The notes under the pieces are model-generated. The model did no database searches, was not told the origin of the DNA, and saw only the letters and a program-made list of their open reading frames with translations. The position numbers and the translations under genes are program-made. Of a DNA stretch of 64,000 bases, positions 26,001-59,873 are shown one piece after another. The stretch covers positions 10,045,936 to 10,109,935 of the forward strand of contig JABBOT010000011.1 in the NCBI GenBank assembly GCA_016165875.1, written 5' to 3'. Numbering within the stretch: the first letter of the stretch is position 1; every line of letters begins with the position of its first letter. Source of the DNA: Acanthopleura granulata (lineage: Eukaryota; Mollusca; Polyplacophora; Chitonida; Chitonidae).

Positions 26001-27287
26001 TAATATTTTATGACATTTATTTGCTTCTAAAGAGGTAATTTTGGGCGAAACTTTAGGTCATTTCGTACAGTGTGTGAGTAATTTAATTATGTGGCCTTCT
26101 TAGGTTGCTGTAGAAGGACATATAGTTGACATAACATCATGGAGGAATTGGGCAGAGCTTCCTTGATCAGCTTATTGGCTGAAAGGCTGCTCTTGCCACA
26201 GCAGGTTGATCCCCTGCACAGCTAGGAGGTTTTGTCAAGATCAGGGGTTTCTCTACCCATAAAGATGACCACTAATGATGCAAGTGAAATACACTGAAGA
26301 CGGAGTACTGATTAAGATGACCACTAATCATTCTAGTGAAATACACTGGAGACGGAATACTGATTAAGATGACCACTAATCATGCTAGTGAAATACCCTG
26401 GAGATGGAATACTGATTAAGATGACCACTAATGATGCAAGTGGAATACACTGGAGACGGAGTACTGATTAAGATGACCACTAATCATGCATATGAAATAC
26501 ACTGCAGACTGAGTACTGATTAAGGTCACCGCTAATGATCCAAGTGAATACACTGGAGACGGAGTACTGAGTAAGATGACCCCCAATGATGCAAGTGAAA
26601 TACACTGGAAACTGAGTGCTGATTATAATTTTCCTCAAACTGTTAATAAAGTGTAAACGTGTTCTGAGGAATTCACCAGTTAATACAGTCTTGAAGGAGT
26701 TGAGGCAGATTGAGAATGGACAAAGAAATAGGTGAGAATGTAACGCTTGGAGTTACGCTTCAGGTGGGAATATTTATGGGATATCTTTTCTCGCTCGTTT
26801 GCGATTCGGCCCCAAGCTGACTTGACATAAGCTTGGTCATAAAAAAATGCAGCAATGAATAATAGACTAAGCAGTTTAGACTTGAAGTACCTTTGGCAGG
26901 AAAGGTTCCACATTGTAGAAGTGCCTTGCTGTAGCTGTCCTTGTTCAGGACTACACTTGTAGTTATGCTACAAGTAATGCTATGATCTGTTCTGTCATTA
27001 CAGGTGCCTTCCAGGTAGAAATGTTACGCGACAGTCAGAAAGACAGGACCATCATGTGCCGCTTTGATCCGACAGAAACAGGACTGTACCAGATCTTCGT
27101 GAAGTGGTCAGGCGTGGACGTTCCTGGTAGCCCGTTCCCAGTTTATATCGTCGACTCACAGCAGGAGCTGATGCGCGTCATGCAGGGACAGATTCCCGCG
27201 CACTATCAGGGCAGTACCCTTAACCGATCCGTCTACAACTCGGAGTACTCTTCATGGAGGGAGGAAGATAACATGATGAGGATGTGA
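6324..27287 (+). CDS. Filamin-family protein with giant disordered N-terminal exon (whole gene, 10 coding exons)
   Basis: Predicted exons are 6324-11025, 19711-19854, 20252-20377, 20924-21070, 22131-22235, 22603-22788, 23253-23534, 23931-24080, 25587-25754 and 27004-27287, giving about 2,097 residues. All junctions are GT-AG and all are phase 1. Residues 1 to about 1567 are low-complexity and probably disordered. From about 1569 there is the last strand of an Ig-FLN repeat (GSPFIIDVDEG), then five Ig-FLN repeats with the family hallmarks AGPG, Y-x-P-x-x-x-G-x-Y and PGSPF, then a tail of about 45 residues ending MMRM. Filamins cross-link actin and scaffold membrane receptors; the C-terminal repeats usually carry dimerisation and partner-binding sites. 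No actin-binding CH domains are visible in the window. The orphan strand at the start of exon 2 implies that upstream filamin exons exist outside the window in some isoform. It could be a filamin-A/B/C-type or a jitterbug-type orthologue; I cannot resolve which. Confidence 0.88.
11026..11042 (+). other. Intron-retention C-terminus of the giant exon
   Basis: If the donor at 11026 is not used, the frame adds five residues (GKTEN in place of the filamin repeats) and stops at TAA 11040-11042. An AATAAA lies about 40 bases further on (11084-11089). A short filamin-less isoform is therefore possible, but nothing in the sequence shows it is made. Confidence 0.35.
12622..12850 (+). mobile_element. 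SINE-A copy, near full length
   Basis: The order is a tRNA-like head (GGGACCTCCCTGGTCCAGTT), a B-box region (GTGAGTTCAAGTCCAGCTCA), a body with CCCGGGCTCTGCC, and a tail CCAATCAAATAAATA. It is diverged, so probably old. Confidence 0.72.
13320..13651. mobile_element. MITE family M1, copy 1
   Basis: The left end (GGAGTTTTGAGATCGAACTC) and right end (GAGTTCGAACTCAAAACTCC) are inverted repeats. Internal sequence includes GCCCTGCTGTACCATGTGA and matches the three other M1 copies at 21.2, 31.8 and 44.3 kb. It has no coding capacity, so it is a non-autonomous DNA transposon. Confidence 0.75.
14160..14192 (+). mobile_element. SINE-A 3' tail fragment
   Basis: Only the tail CATAAAACACCAATCAAATA and following AAATA repeats remain. 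Confidence 0.5.
14834..14967 (-). mobile_element. SINE-A copy, 5' truncated
   Basis: It reads in reverse: a TTTATTTATTTATTTG tail, then TATTTCACTTGTACAACGGC, CAGCATTATGGTGGGCGGAA and GGGCAGAGCCCAGGGGAAAC. The tRNA-like head is missing. Confidence 0.7.
15660..15860 (+). mobile_element. SINE-A copy, lacking the 5' head
   Basis: It holds ATGAGTTCAATGCCAGCTCA, CTTCCTCTCCGGCTGTACAT, CCTCCCACCATAATGTTAGC and a (AAAT)n tail. Confidence 0.75.
16222..16440 (+). mobile_element. SINE-A copy, partial head
   Basis: It holds the B-box TTGAGTTCAAGTCCAGCTCA, the body TTCTTCCCACCATAATTCCG and the tail CACCAATCAAATAAGTAAAC. Confidence 0.75.
18620..19710 (+). repeat. Minisatellite of about 60 bp carrying 3' splice-site copies
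   Basis: From about 19321 to 19700 there are at least six near-identical 60-bp units, each with T-rich sequence ending TTTCTGTTTCAG. Acceptor-like CAGs fall at 19347, 19407, 19467, 19527, 19587 and 19647, before the true acceptor at 19710. To the left (about 18620-19320) the units are older and diverged, with TTTCTTCCAG, TTTCCTGCAG and TTTCTACAG. Sequence after those CAGs (GATTCCCATTCATCAGATGT) resembles the start of the real exon (GATCCCCGTTCATCATAGAT), so the unit probably arose from the intron-exon junction itself. Confidence 0.85.
19711..19854 (+). CDS. Filamin exon 2: end of one Ig-FLN repeat and start of the next
   Basis: The acceptor is TTTCTGCAG and the donor G/GTAAAT, phase 1 at both ends (48 codons). 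It starts with SPFIIDVDEG, the last strand of a preceding Ig-FLN repeat, then opens Ig-FLN repeat 1 (PATFYVDARGLRGELGVQVEG). The acceptor is the last and only correctly framed one of a tandem array of acceptor-like sites. Confidence 0.85.
20252..20377 (+). CDS. Filamin exon 3: second half of Ig-FLN repeat 1
   Basis: It encodes GPNSIAKCNIEPERDGVYAV and on to WNGKEIPG. The pattern D-G-x-Y-x-V-x-Y-x-P-x-x-x-G-x-Y is the Ig-FLN core. Acceptor CTTGCAG, donor G/GTAAGT, phase 1-1, 42 codons. Confidence 0.9.
20924..21070 (+). CDS. Filamin exon 4: end of repeat 1 and first half of Ig-FLN repeat 2
   Basis: It starts GSPFHPKVVDARKVKVVGGW and ends FDVSEAGPG, the standard join between repeats. Acceptor TTTAG, donor G/GTAAGA, phase 1-1, 49 codons. 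Confidence 0.9.
21188..21562. mobile_element. MITE family M1, copy 2
   Basis: It starts GGGGAGTTTGGAGATTGAAC and ends CAATCTCAAAACTCCC, in the filamin intron between exons 4 and 5. Internal motifs (GTCATGTGACTTGTCAGAAA, CTCCTTCACTCAGGAGCTTC) are shared with the other copies. Confidence 0.75.
22131..22235 (+). CDS. Filamin exon 5: middle of Ig-FLN repeat 2
   Basis: It encodes ILKAEVRGPGGKIPCHVEEN and on to CFTPREEG, matching the L-x-x-x-V-x-G-P-x-G-x-x-x-P strand of Ig-FLN repeats. Acceptor TTATAG, donor G/GTCAGT, phase 1-1, 35 codons. Confidence 0.88.
22603..22788 (+). CDS. Filamin exon 6: end of repeat 2 and first half of Ig-FLN repeat 3
   Basis: The first part (HHIYAYWSDHTLVNAPFHGY) closes repeat 2, with NAPF replacing the usual GSPF. 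The second part (DPTKVILSGRGLKEAIVHRE, then GSEAGPG) opens repeat 3. Acceptor TTATGCAG, donor G/GTAGGC, phase 1-1, 62 codons. Confidence 0.9.
23253..23534 (+). CDS. Filamin exon 7: end of repeat 3 and first half of Ig-FLN repeat 4
   Basis: It is the longest filamin-type exon here (94 codons) and noticeably GC-richer than its introns. It runs RPDVQLTGLKRNIPVRVSSL to LRGSPFKVNVI, then QKVVVTGEGLKGGVMGRDIN to RKAGPG. Acceptor TTGATTCAG, donor G/GTGAGG, phase 1-1. Confidence 0.92.
23807..23978 (+). repeat. 86-bp tandem duplication of an intron-exon junction
   Basis: Copy 1 (23807-23892) and copy 2 (23893-23978) each contain the branch and acceptor region plus the first 48 bases of filamin exon 8. 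Copy 1 has acceptor GGTTATAG at 23844 and reads ELTAHCMGSHLLDYC, but meets TAA within about 20 codons if read on. Only copy 2 leads into the full exon. Confidence 0.85.
23931..24080 (+). CDS. Filamin exon 8: second half of Ig-FLN repeat 4
   Basis: It encodes GELTAHCMGPHLVAYCELED and on to KYGGEHVLG. Its acceptor TTGGTTACAG is preceded 86 bases upstream by a tandem duplicate of the same junction (23807-23892). Donor G/GTAAAG, phase 1-1, 50 codons. Confidence 0.9.
25587..25754 (+). CDS. Filamin exon 9: end of repeat 4 and first half of Ig-FLN repeat 5
   Basis: It encodes GSPYVLRVGAQPDASKVRVS and on to VRIRGPKG. Acceptor CTGTTACAG, donor G/GTGGGT, phase 1-1, 56 codons. Confidence 0.9.
25874..26066. 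repeat. Dispersed repeat D, copy 1
   Basis: It shares AAAATTTCGTCCATGAC, GAAAGTTGTTTTGAAGTTTG, ATAATATTTTATGACATTTA and TTTAGGTCATTTCGTACA with the copy at 50.6 kb. The family is not identified. Confidence 0.5.
26264..26625 (+). repeat. 52-bp minisatellite, about 7 copies
   Basis: The unit starts GATGACCACTAATGATGCAA, then GTGAAATACACTGGAGACGG and AGTACTGATTAA. The spacing of GATGACC between the first two copies is 52 bases. It lies in the last filamin intron. Units differ by point changes and small indels. Confidence 0.8.
27004..27287 (+). CDS. Filamin terminal exon: end of Ig-FLN repeat 5 and C-terminal tail
   Basis: It encodes AFQVEMLRDSQKDRTIMCRF and on to VPGSPFPVYIVD, closing the last repeat, then about 45 tail residues rich in Gln, Ser and Tyr ending EEDNMMRM and TGA 27285-27287. 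The acceptor is CATTACAG. The tail is not a further Ig-FLN repeat. Confidence 0.9.
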
Positions 27288-27540
27288 GGAAGCTGAGAGG
27301 AAGACATTTTCGGGATGACCACCATGTCAGAGATTGCCACGACAACAGAGTGAATGTGCTATAACCACGTTGTTATGTGATCTATGCAGAAGAAGTCAGT
27401 CATCGTTGGCAATGCCGTTACTAGGTCTGAAAAAGAACAACTTAGAAAGACTTATTTTCCTTAATTAATTCAGAGGAATGCTTCATGCGTTTTTTTGTAT
27501 ATTTGATCATATGCAATAAAGAAGCACTCGTCTGCAATAG
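27288..27540 (+). terminator. Filamin gene 3' UTR and poly(A) signal
   Basis: The TGA is followed by non-coding sequence with a canonical AATAAA at 27515-27520. Cleavage about 15-25 bases later is expected from the usual spacing. Further AT-rich sequence downstream has no coding signal. Confidence 0.6.
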
Positions 27541-30500
27541 TTTTTCGCAGAGCCATTTGTATTTACTTGCATGGTGCACGTGCCGTATCAGAACATGCCT
27601 TAACAAATTTGCATAGTTGACAAAAACCTTTCATTGCGATGCAGGCAACAGGGATTCATGCATTCTTCATATGAAACATAAAACCAACACTGCCATTTTG
27701 TGCAAAGTTCTAGAAAAAAAAACAGAATTTTTTTTTTGATGCAAGACATCAGAGTAATTGTTTGTGAATAAAAATTGCTCCATATATTGCATGCTGCCTA
27801 CTTCTGTCTGAATTCTGTTTGGCAGTTTCTTTTTGCAACTAGTTGATTTATAGACCACAAAGCCATCATTTGTTTAAAGAAGCCTTTTAGATGTTTATCT
27901 AAAACGTCAGTCAGTCGTTATTTGGCCAGGAATAACAAAGGCCACTAAATTAGCTAGAATCTCATTTAACATGTACAGTTAACCCGGTTTATGCATATTT
28001 TTGTATTGTATTTATCCTTGTATATCAATAGATAATGGATCTCGTGAGACATTTTATGCATTTTTCTCTCTCTGACTTTAACCCTTGAATACAACATAAA
28101 GAAACAGTTGTATATGAGAATCACAGGTGTCGAGGGGAGACAACTTGCCAGTTTTGTATCTTGTCCATAATAATTGTTACATGTTATAACAAGGATCTGA
28201 ATTTGACCTTTGCACTCTGGTACATAGGGTACGCTTTGCATTAGGTTTGGGGTACTACGCTAGCTCTTAACTGCCATTCCTTGATATAAAATCCTCATTG
28301 TTGTCCTGTATGTGTGTTATCAAGTTGTCCTAAACTGTTTATTGCTGTGTAATTTAGTATACACATATGGGTAATCTCATAATTTTGTACACGTCAGGTG
28401 TACTGAAGATGCTGCATGTTCCTTTATATTACATATTTTCATGTAAATCTGCTACAGGTAAGCCTTTGATACTAATTTTTATAGCATTAAATTGAGGGAA
28501 TTAACTGTTTTGTGATGATGAAGATTGATGACATTTTAAGATTTCTCCTGGAAGCAAACATATCTTACACTATATCATTGCTATGGAATTTACATTCTTT
28601 TTATTTGTTATAAGATTTTCATCTTTTATCAATACTTATATATTTATATGATATTATCTGCTGTAGAACACTGTTAATTATCATTTACTTATATTTGAAC
28701 CATTTTTAATCTGTGTCATATTTCAGCATGTTAGTAATATTTTTAATAATTTACTTTTATTAACTAGCATAAAGGTGATTGATCATACCCCTCCCCTATT
28801 CTTACCACCTCACTTAAACTACCCATTGTGATATTAAACTGTAATGGGTACAAGTAATTAGTTGTTTACACAGTAAATAATTATTAATAATACATGTTTT
28901 ACAATAATCAGCAAGGTATTGGCTGAGGTGTCTTAATATTGTGCCCCCCCCCCTCAAAAAAAAAACGGTTAACTCTTATGCTTTCTGCTTCAGTCTTAAA
29001 AGACAAAACAGATAGAGCTAGCATTTCTTGTTGTGAGTGTGTTTATTCGCGCAGCATAATTTATTCCCTTGTACAATTCTCCTACCTTAAGACATACTTA
29101 CACTCTCGTTACACTTGTAGGTGTTTGGCATTGTACCTGTATAGTTTCAAAATAAAATAACCACTCCATTAATTGTCTGACTTGTTCATTTCTTTACCTT
29201 CATCTGAGTTAATGCACAGGAAGAAGGATTTATTTTCGTCATTTGATTTCTTTTAACACCATACTCATGAATTCTTCCCTCGCTTGACAGCGGCTAGATT
29301 TATGTAAGGGGAAAATCTGGTCGAGTCAGCAGGGAACCATGAACTCGATAATGTTACCTATGCCAAACTAGAACCTGAAGGTTTAAAAGGGATCTGGTTA
29401 TTGCGTTTAGTGTAATTGCAAGATCATGCGGTATACAATGGCTTCAGGAGCAGAGGGGGGTTTTAAAATTCTATTCAGACTTGTCAAAGTATTTTGAATG
29501 CCATGCATGTTGGTGTTGATTTGAAGAATAACAAAATAGCTGGTTCAATACCTACTCTGGAACAGACATAATTTCGTTGAAATGGTCATACCAGTCATAC
29601 CAAAACTCACAACTTGACCTCTAAGCCACTATGGTAAAGTTATGTAGTAAGTTTCAATTCAATGCATTATAGCGTTTTCAAAAAAGGTCAACAAAACTGT
29701 TTAAATCCAGATCTGGACGAAGACAGACAAAATTTTGTCTAGATTGAATACGAGTCCGAAACTCGAGCTTATCTGTAATTACGCCAGCTTATAATCGGGC
29801 TCGGAATCGCAGCGACTAATGAAATCTCTACTTACCGTCAGCAATATACAAGGAAACCGGACGCATTTTATTGTTGGCGTTAAATTTACGGAACTGTAAC
29901 GAAGTCTTGGAAAGAGGTCAAGAAACCTGTCCAAGTCCAAATTGGCAAAAAACCGCCACGATATTTGGAAACTGACAAAGCGGTCCAAAACACAATCTTG
30001 ATCTGTAAGTCACCATAGTAAAGTAAATTTCGCCTGCACAGAAATTGGGATCAGGCCTATGATCTGCTGAGAGATCGTGCCTTGCAGATGAACTTCCATG
30101 AATTGACACGTGCATTGACTATGAGATAATGTAGTTTTAGCTGAACTGATTTGTACATGTAAGTTCACGCAGGCTTGTTTTTTTTTTCGTTTCTTGTCGT
30201 TTTTGTTTTTATATTTGTTACCTACCATTTCAGCAAAGCCATCAGACACCACAGCACTTCCTCTTTCTGGTGGTGGAGGTGGTAGTAGCAATATTTTCCG
30301 TTCCCCAAGGAGCCGATTTATGACATGATTGCATGAACAATAGTTTGGCACTCTTGAGCAAAAAAATTACCTACATCTCAACCTTTTAGATGTCCTTGCC
30401 GTTACTGACACCATAGAGCAAAATCCAAAACAAATACCAGAACACCAGGTGGTCGGGTGGGTCTCCATTAAGGGGCCTCAAAACGAAAATAATGAATCCT

Positions 30501-30785
30501 TCATACGTACACTACAGAGGAAGGGAGTTCAGCCCATGTCGGGTACCAGTATCTTATGGAGCCTCATCAAAGAAGTAAATTAGCACTAAAAGTCAACTTT
30601 TACCAGAGGAAAATACTTAAATCAGCAGATTCAAAAAACTTCCACACCTATGTATTAATGTCAATCTCAATTTGTGATTTGCATACCAATACATCTCGAC
30701 TTTTGTTTATGGTTCAACACTCAGTCGGTTTGGGTTGACCTCCAACCCATTCCTCCCCTTCACCCAAACTACACATAATGGGTGC

Positions 30786-30963
30786 TATAAGTCAAATCGG
30801 CATTGCAGAAGTCTCTAAAGATCTCGCTGGTTTTGGACAAGATATGACAACAACAGCATTGTTAACCTCCGTAAAATCACGGTAGTTCGCGAGAGCCCCC
30901 ACCCTGTCTCATTCAAAACCAGCATGATCTCGACAGAATTCTGCAATGCTGATTTGGCTTATT
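30786..30963. mobile_element. Hairpin MITE family M2, copy 1
   Basis: The left end (AATCGGCATTGCAGAAGTCT) pairs with the right end (GAATTCTGCAATGCTGATTT). The core holds GTAGTTCGCGAGAGCCCCC and CACCCTGTCTC. Most of the 178 bp is one imperfect palindrome. Confidence 0.72.
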
Positions 30964-31837
30964 CTTAGACCATGAAGGCCAACCCTGAAAAGGTGACAAG
31001 AACACGGCGAGTGTGTGTACTGCATGAAAAAGGGTTTTCTTCTTGCTCCAACGAGAGTAAACCTGCAAAGCTGAGCCTAATTTCGGTGAATCAGACCAGT
31101 GCAGTGGGTTGAGTTCCAGAGTGTCTGAATAATGAAAGAGGGAAAAAAATCCTCAGTCTTACCGAATTTAGCGAGGGGATCAGGTTATCCACCACAAACA
31201 CTCTTTTTAATATTCGAGTTACTGGAAATGCCGACATATTGTATCATAATGCAAAAGAGTGCCGGCAGACATGACACAAATGTTATAGTCAAAAAGTGAT
31301 TTGAGCAATATTGCATCACTTAGTTACGTTGTGGTACAAAATGACAATACTCTTCCGGGACTACATGCCCAATCAGAAGAAAACATTTCCGAGATGCTAA
31401 AACAGACCGCGACAGTACACCTTAAAACTGGAATTCCTTCAGTATATCAGTGACAATTTTCGCAACCTCCGAAATGCCCTCATAGGACTCTGCTTCTCTA
31501 CCAGATCCCAAGAAACAGCTATCAAGTCATCAGGAGATAACTGAAGTAGAAGTAGACAAAAACAACATTAAGATTTCAAGGAATTGGTTTTGAAAATAAG
31601 ATAAGAAGTAAAATATATAGAAAGCAGTTTTGAGCTTTGTTTGGGAAGTAGGATGACATCCTAGTGCAAACCTTTCAGCACCAGAAGTAATATTTACGAC
31701 ATTTATTTTCTTATAACCATTTACGTTTTGGTGTGATACAACAGGTCATTTTGTTAACGCTACCAATCTAAATGTGAAAACCAGTTTATAAATCATGAAG
31801 CTGAAGGACAAAGCTGTTCACACGACCTCAAGACACA

Positions 31838-32209
31838 ACAGGGGAGTTTCCAGTTGGAATTCTTTTATCGCTGGAGGTAAAAGAAGCCCTACTGTACCAT
31901 GTGACTTGTCAGAAATGTTAGGCAAATAATTTTGACAGCATTTACTATAACGCAGGTGTCTGAAACACTTTGACAAAAAGTTATTTAGAGTTGACAAACA
32001 ATGGAGAAAATTGAGGAACTTTACATTTGTGAACTTAAGAAGTTTGTGCAGAATGGAAGTATCAATTTTTCCCCTTCGGAACAGGATGAGACAGATGATC
32101 AGTAATTTAATTTTAACAAAGGTTGTTGAACACTTTTGACTGATCACATGAAGTAGATGACATTTTTTACCTCCAACGATGAAAGAGTTCAAAGTCGAAA
32201 CTCCCCTGT
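31838..32209. mobile_element. MITE family M1, copy 3
   Basis: The ends are AACAGGGGAGTTTCCAGTTG and AAAGTCGAAACTCCCCTGTT, the cleanest termini of the family (about 372 bp). It lies between the filamin and AARS2 genes. Confidence 0.78.
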
Positions 32210-32484
32210 TGGTGACTGACAGATAGGTTTGTTTTCCTGGCCAATGGATTTATATGTCCAAATGTTTTTCCTTGACATCTTCACTGATATGAACCACACA
32301 CCATGATCACGATCATTTGCTTGAACAACCAGCTTGAACAAAACTTGGATGAGCTGCACATGTTACTAATTTTTGTTACTAATGTTTATTACCCATATAT
32401 TCTTTTGTTTTTCAAAGCCAGCGATGTAATGGGCAACCTTTCTCAACTGAAAGGAAATTCCGGCCACAGTTGTTCAAGCCTGAC

Positions 32485-32835
32485 CAAGAATGTTACACTT
32501 ATATGAAGGCAACCAGCATTATGATGGAAGGAAACCAGGTAGTCTCCCACAGTCTCAAGAATATTACACTTATACAGAGGTGGCCAGCATTATGGCAAGA
32601 GAAAACCTGCTAGTTTTCTACAAATCAAGCATGTTACACTTATAGAAAGGTGGCCAGCATTATGGCAGGAGGAAACCGGGTAGTTTTCCAAAGACCCAAC
32701 AATGTTACGCTTATACCAAGGCGGCCAGCATTATGGCAGGAGGAAACCCGCTAGTTTTCCAAAGACCCAACAATGTTACACTTATACAGAGGTGGCCAGC
32801 ATTATGGCAGGAGGAAACTGGGTAGGTTTCCACAG
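32485..32835 (-). repeat. SINE-A-derived minisatellite, five units of about 70 bp
   Basis: Each unit reads GTTACACTTATACAGAGGTG, GCCAGCATTATGGCAGGAGG and AAACCGGGTAGTTTTCCA. CAGCATT recurs about every 70 bases from 32515 to 32797. The unit is the reverse of the SINE-A 3' body, so a piece of a SINE has been amplified in tandem. Confidence 0.8.
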
Positions 32836-33016
32836 ACTATCGACAGTTAATCTGCATGCGGGCAGTTAGGGTACAACATATCCTATAAGGCATAGAAACA
32901 GAACACATAAATCATTCAATCGATTGCATTCAAGCATCCATAAATACTGATATTATTGCATAAGTTTTGAACTTCCATCTAAATGATGAAAACATTTGGG
33001 TCACAACAGTAAAAAC

Positions 33017-33084
33017 AACAGTACCTTATTAATTTCACTAAATTATTTCTAACAGTACCTTATTAATTTCACTAAATTATTTCT
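33017..33084. repeat. Perfect 34-bp tandem duplication
   Basis: AACAGTACCTTATTAATTTC plus ACTAAATTATTTCT occurs twice without mismatch (33017-33050, 33051-33084), just downstream of the AARS2 stop codon. Perfect identity suggests a recent event. Confidence 0.85.
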
Positions 33085-33157
33085 ATCATTGCCTTTGACC
33101 AACTATAGATATTTTCACAGTTAAAGTATTTCTGATGGTTTAAACTTTTGCATTTTT

Positions 33158-57760
<24,603 letters not shown>

Positions 57761-57861
57761 CTTCACAACTTCTTTTCTTCAGAACAAATTACAGGTTGTC
57801 TAATTATCACTGAAATATTACAAAAAGTACATGTTAACTCAAATCTTCCTAAATAAGACGT

Positions 57862-57992
57862 GGGTTTCTCTTGGAGTCTACTTGGTTTCCTTTCAACTCA
57901 ATTTTGGTCACCATTGTATAAATAAAGGGAAATATTCTTGCATAAGGCATATGTAGAACACTAATAAAATAAACAAATAAATAAACACAAGA
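57862..57992 (+). mobile_element. SINE-A 3' fragment, diverged
   Basis: It holds GTGGGTTTCTCTTGGAGTC, CCATTGTATAAATAAAGGGA, AATATTCTTGCATAAGGC and AACAAATAAATAAAC. It lies just upstream of the AARS2 start codon. Confidence 0.6.
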
Positions 57993-59800
57993 CAGCCAAC
58001 ACAAATTCATGTTCTATTTTCCTCTACCACTAGTCAGTGCTTTGAACCACCATTCACCGTGGCAGAATTGCTGAACTCGGCGTTCAGCAATTTAACTTAC
58101 GGTTAATCGGACTGGACTTCGGGGAAATTACAACCCAACATGATGTAACTATATCTTAAGTAATAATGATGGTTCATGTCCATTACATTAATTATGTTTC
58201 TACATAGTCAATGTTAAATGTCATACTTTTTGGCAAGTAATACTACTAAAACATGCCCACATCAAGTTCGCTTTTTTCAAAACGTTTAACGTTGAGGTTT
58301 TTTATTGGTTTCAGTTTTAAATGTCGCAAAGCATGGTGTTGTGGTTGTTACAGTTAATGAGAGCATGACTTGTTGAACTACTTTACCACCAAAACCTCAA
58401 CATCCGAAAACTAGCTGAATTTTTCAATAAGCCGAATCGGCATTGCAGAAATCTCTCGAGATCACGATGCTTTTGGACGAGGCAGGATGGGGGCTCTCAC
58501 GCCCAACAACAACAACAACAACGTTTACCTCCGTGAAATCACTGTAGTTCGCGAGAATCCCCACCCTGTCTCGTCCAAAACTAGCGAGATCTCAAGATTT
58601 CGGCAATGCCGATTCGCCTTATTGCCACCAAGCACAAGACGACTGTCCTATCTAATTATTTACTATTACTGTTTAATCAGCCTGCATATCACATTTTCGG
58701 AACCACCAATCGACAAGAATTGTTAATGGATGTAGTAAGTTATATTTCCATTCCCAGGTTGCTGTTGTTAAGGCAGGGTGTGTCGATGTCTGTTCGGCTT
58801 TATGCACGATTTCTGTGTCGCATTTTCCCACAGATAAGTGTGACCTAGACAAGAAAATGGGTTGCATTCACAGCTGACAACGGTTTCCCGTGACACAAGT
58901 AGGATTTCTATTTCAAAAACCAACTTGTGTGAAATTTCTGTTGTTCTGCATAGCTTACCGGCATGAATTAGTTGGGGCGCGTTCACAATCATGTAGTGGC
59001 GAGATGGTCACGTGTGTCATGTCAAACGTGACAGGCTGCTCAGTACACGAAGTGAACAAAACTAACACGTGGCCACTGATGCACCAGCTATTTCTTGGTC
59101 ATGTTAAACGATGTATATGTAGAGAAATACGTTAATTTGTTCTTTTTCCGCGATCGTTTCGTGGTTTGTAGTGGGGTGGGATAGTGGTGTTAGTGATCAT
59201 ATAATGTATTAGCAACGAAATGATAGAAAGGGCAGTTATACAAATACATTGTAACTAGGCGTTAAGCTCCGTCAACACTTTTTCAGCACTGTCTGTCAAC
59301 AACATGACCGGCGTTATAAATATAGGTGTATAAAAAAGAAAGAAAAAAATTAGCCTCTACATATATATGACCGATATTTAGCCTTTGATTAAAATGAAAA
59401 AGCAATCATAATCGTGAGTGGGAAACGCAACCGTCCAGCTACAGCAATGTGACAATATTCCATTTATTTCTGTCCTACTCGTCAATAAATTTTGAATTAC
59501 AATTCTCCCAAAAGTCCCAAATCCACATCACCACAAAAATTTAATGGATCGGTCCTTAGCTCAAATGCCTATGCTTTCATCTTTTCCCGCCAAGTTGATG
59601 ACAGACAAAACAGATAGCGATCAAAACGTAAAAGCTATTGATGTAGGTAAATTTAAAACCCCGTACGCAATGAGTCCTCTTTAAAAATGAACGGAACATA
59701 AATGGTTATGGTATAAACATTTTTCTGCTTTCAGGATAGTCACGACAAATATTTATCACTATGAAAACATTTTTTTTATCTAGCTCGGAGCAAATAAATT
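57993..59800. other. AARS2 upstream region up to the tRNA gene
   Basis: It holds MITE M2 copy 2 and otherwise unique AT-rich sequence. No TATA box or other clear promoter element for AARS2 was recognised. The promoter is expected here from position alone. Confidence 0.4.
58426..58623. mobile_element. Hairpin MITE family M2, copy 2
   Basis: It runs AATAAGCCGAATCGGCATTG to CAATGCCGATTCGCCTTATT, about 198 bp and almost wholly palindromic, with a (CAA)n stretch at about 58502-58522 in the centre. It sits about 0.7 kb upstream of the AARS2 start codon. Confidence 0.78.
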
Positions 59801-59873
59801 TGGAGAGCCCGGGCATCGATCCCGGTACCTCTCGCATGCAAAGCGAGCGCTCTACCATGTGAGCTAGCCCCCC
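59801..59873 (-). tRNA. tRNA-Ala(UGC)
   Basis: A 73-nt cloverleaf on the minus strand. The acceptor stem GGGGGGC pairs fully with GCTCTCC (two G-U pairs), discriminator A. The D arm is GCTC-ACATGGTA-GAGC. The anticodon arm is CTCGC-TTTGCAT-GCGAG, giving anticodon UGC (Ala). The variable loop is AGGTA and the T arm is CCGGG-ATCGATG-CCCGG. G3-U70 at the acceptor position is the classic identity element for alanyl-tRNA synthetase. No CCA is encoded, as expected for a nuclear gene. It is probably a cytosolic tRNA and not a substrate of the mitochondrial enzyme. Confidence 0.93.

Larger units (their letters stand above)
27541..33016. other. Intergenic region between filamin and AARS2 3' ends
   Basis: The two genes are convergent. 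The region is AT-rich and holds MITE M2 copy 1, MITE M1 copy 3 and the SINE-derived minisatellite. A dispersed pair of related segments (29610-29680 and 29975-30050, sharing CACCATAGTAAAG-type sequence) is also present. No exon was recognised. Confidence 0.55.

Noticed and set aside
30010..30351. Minus-strand frame with LLLPPPPPERGSAVVSDG and a donor-like GTAGGT
   Set aside because: No acceptor or partner exon was found and the rest of the frame is low-complexity Lys. Too little to call an exon.
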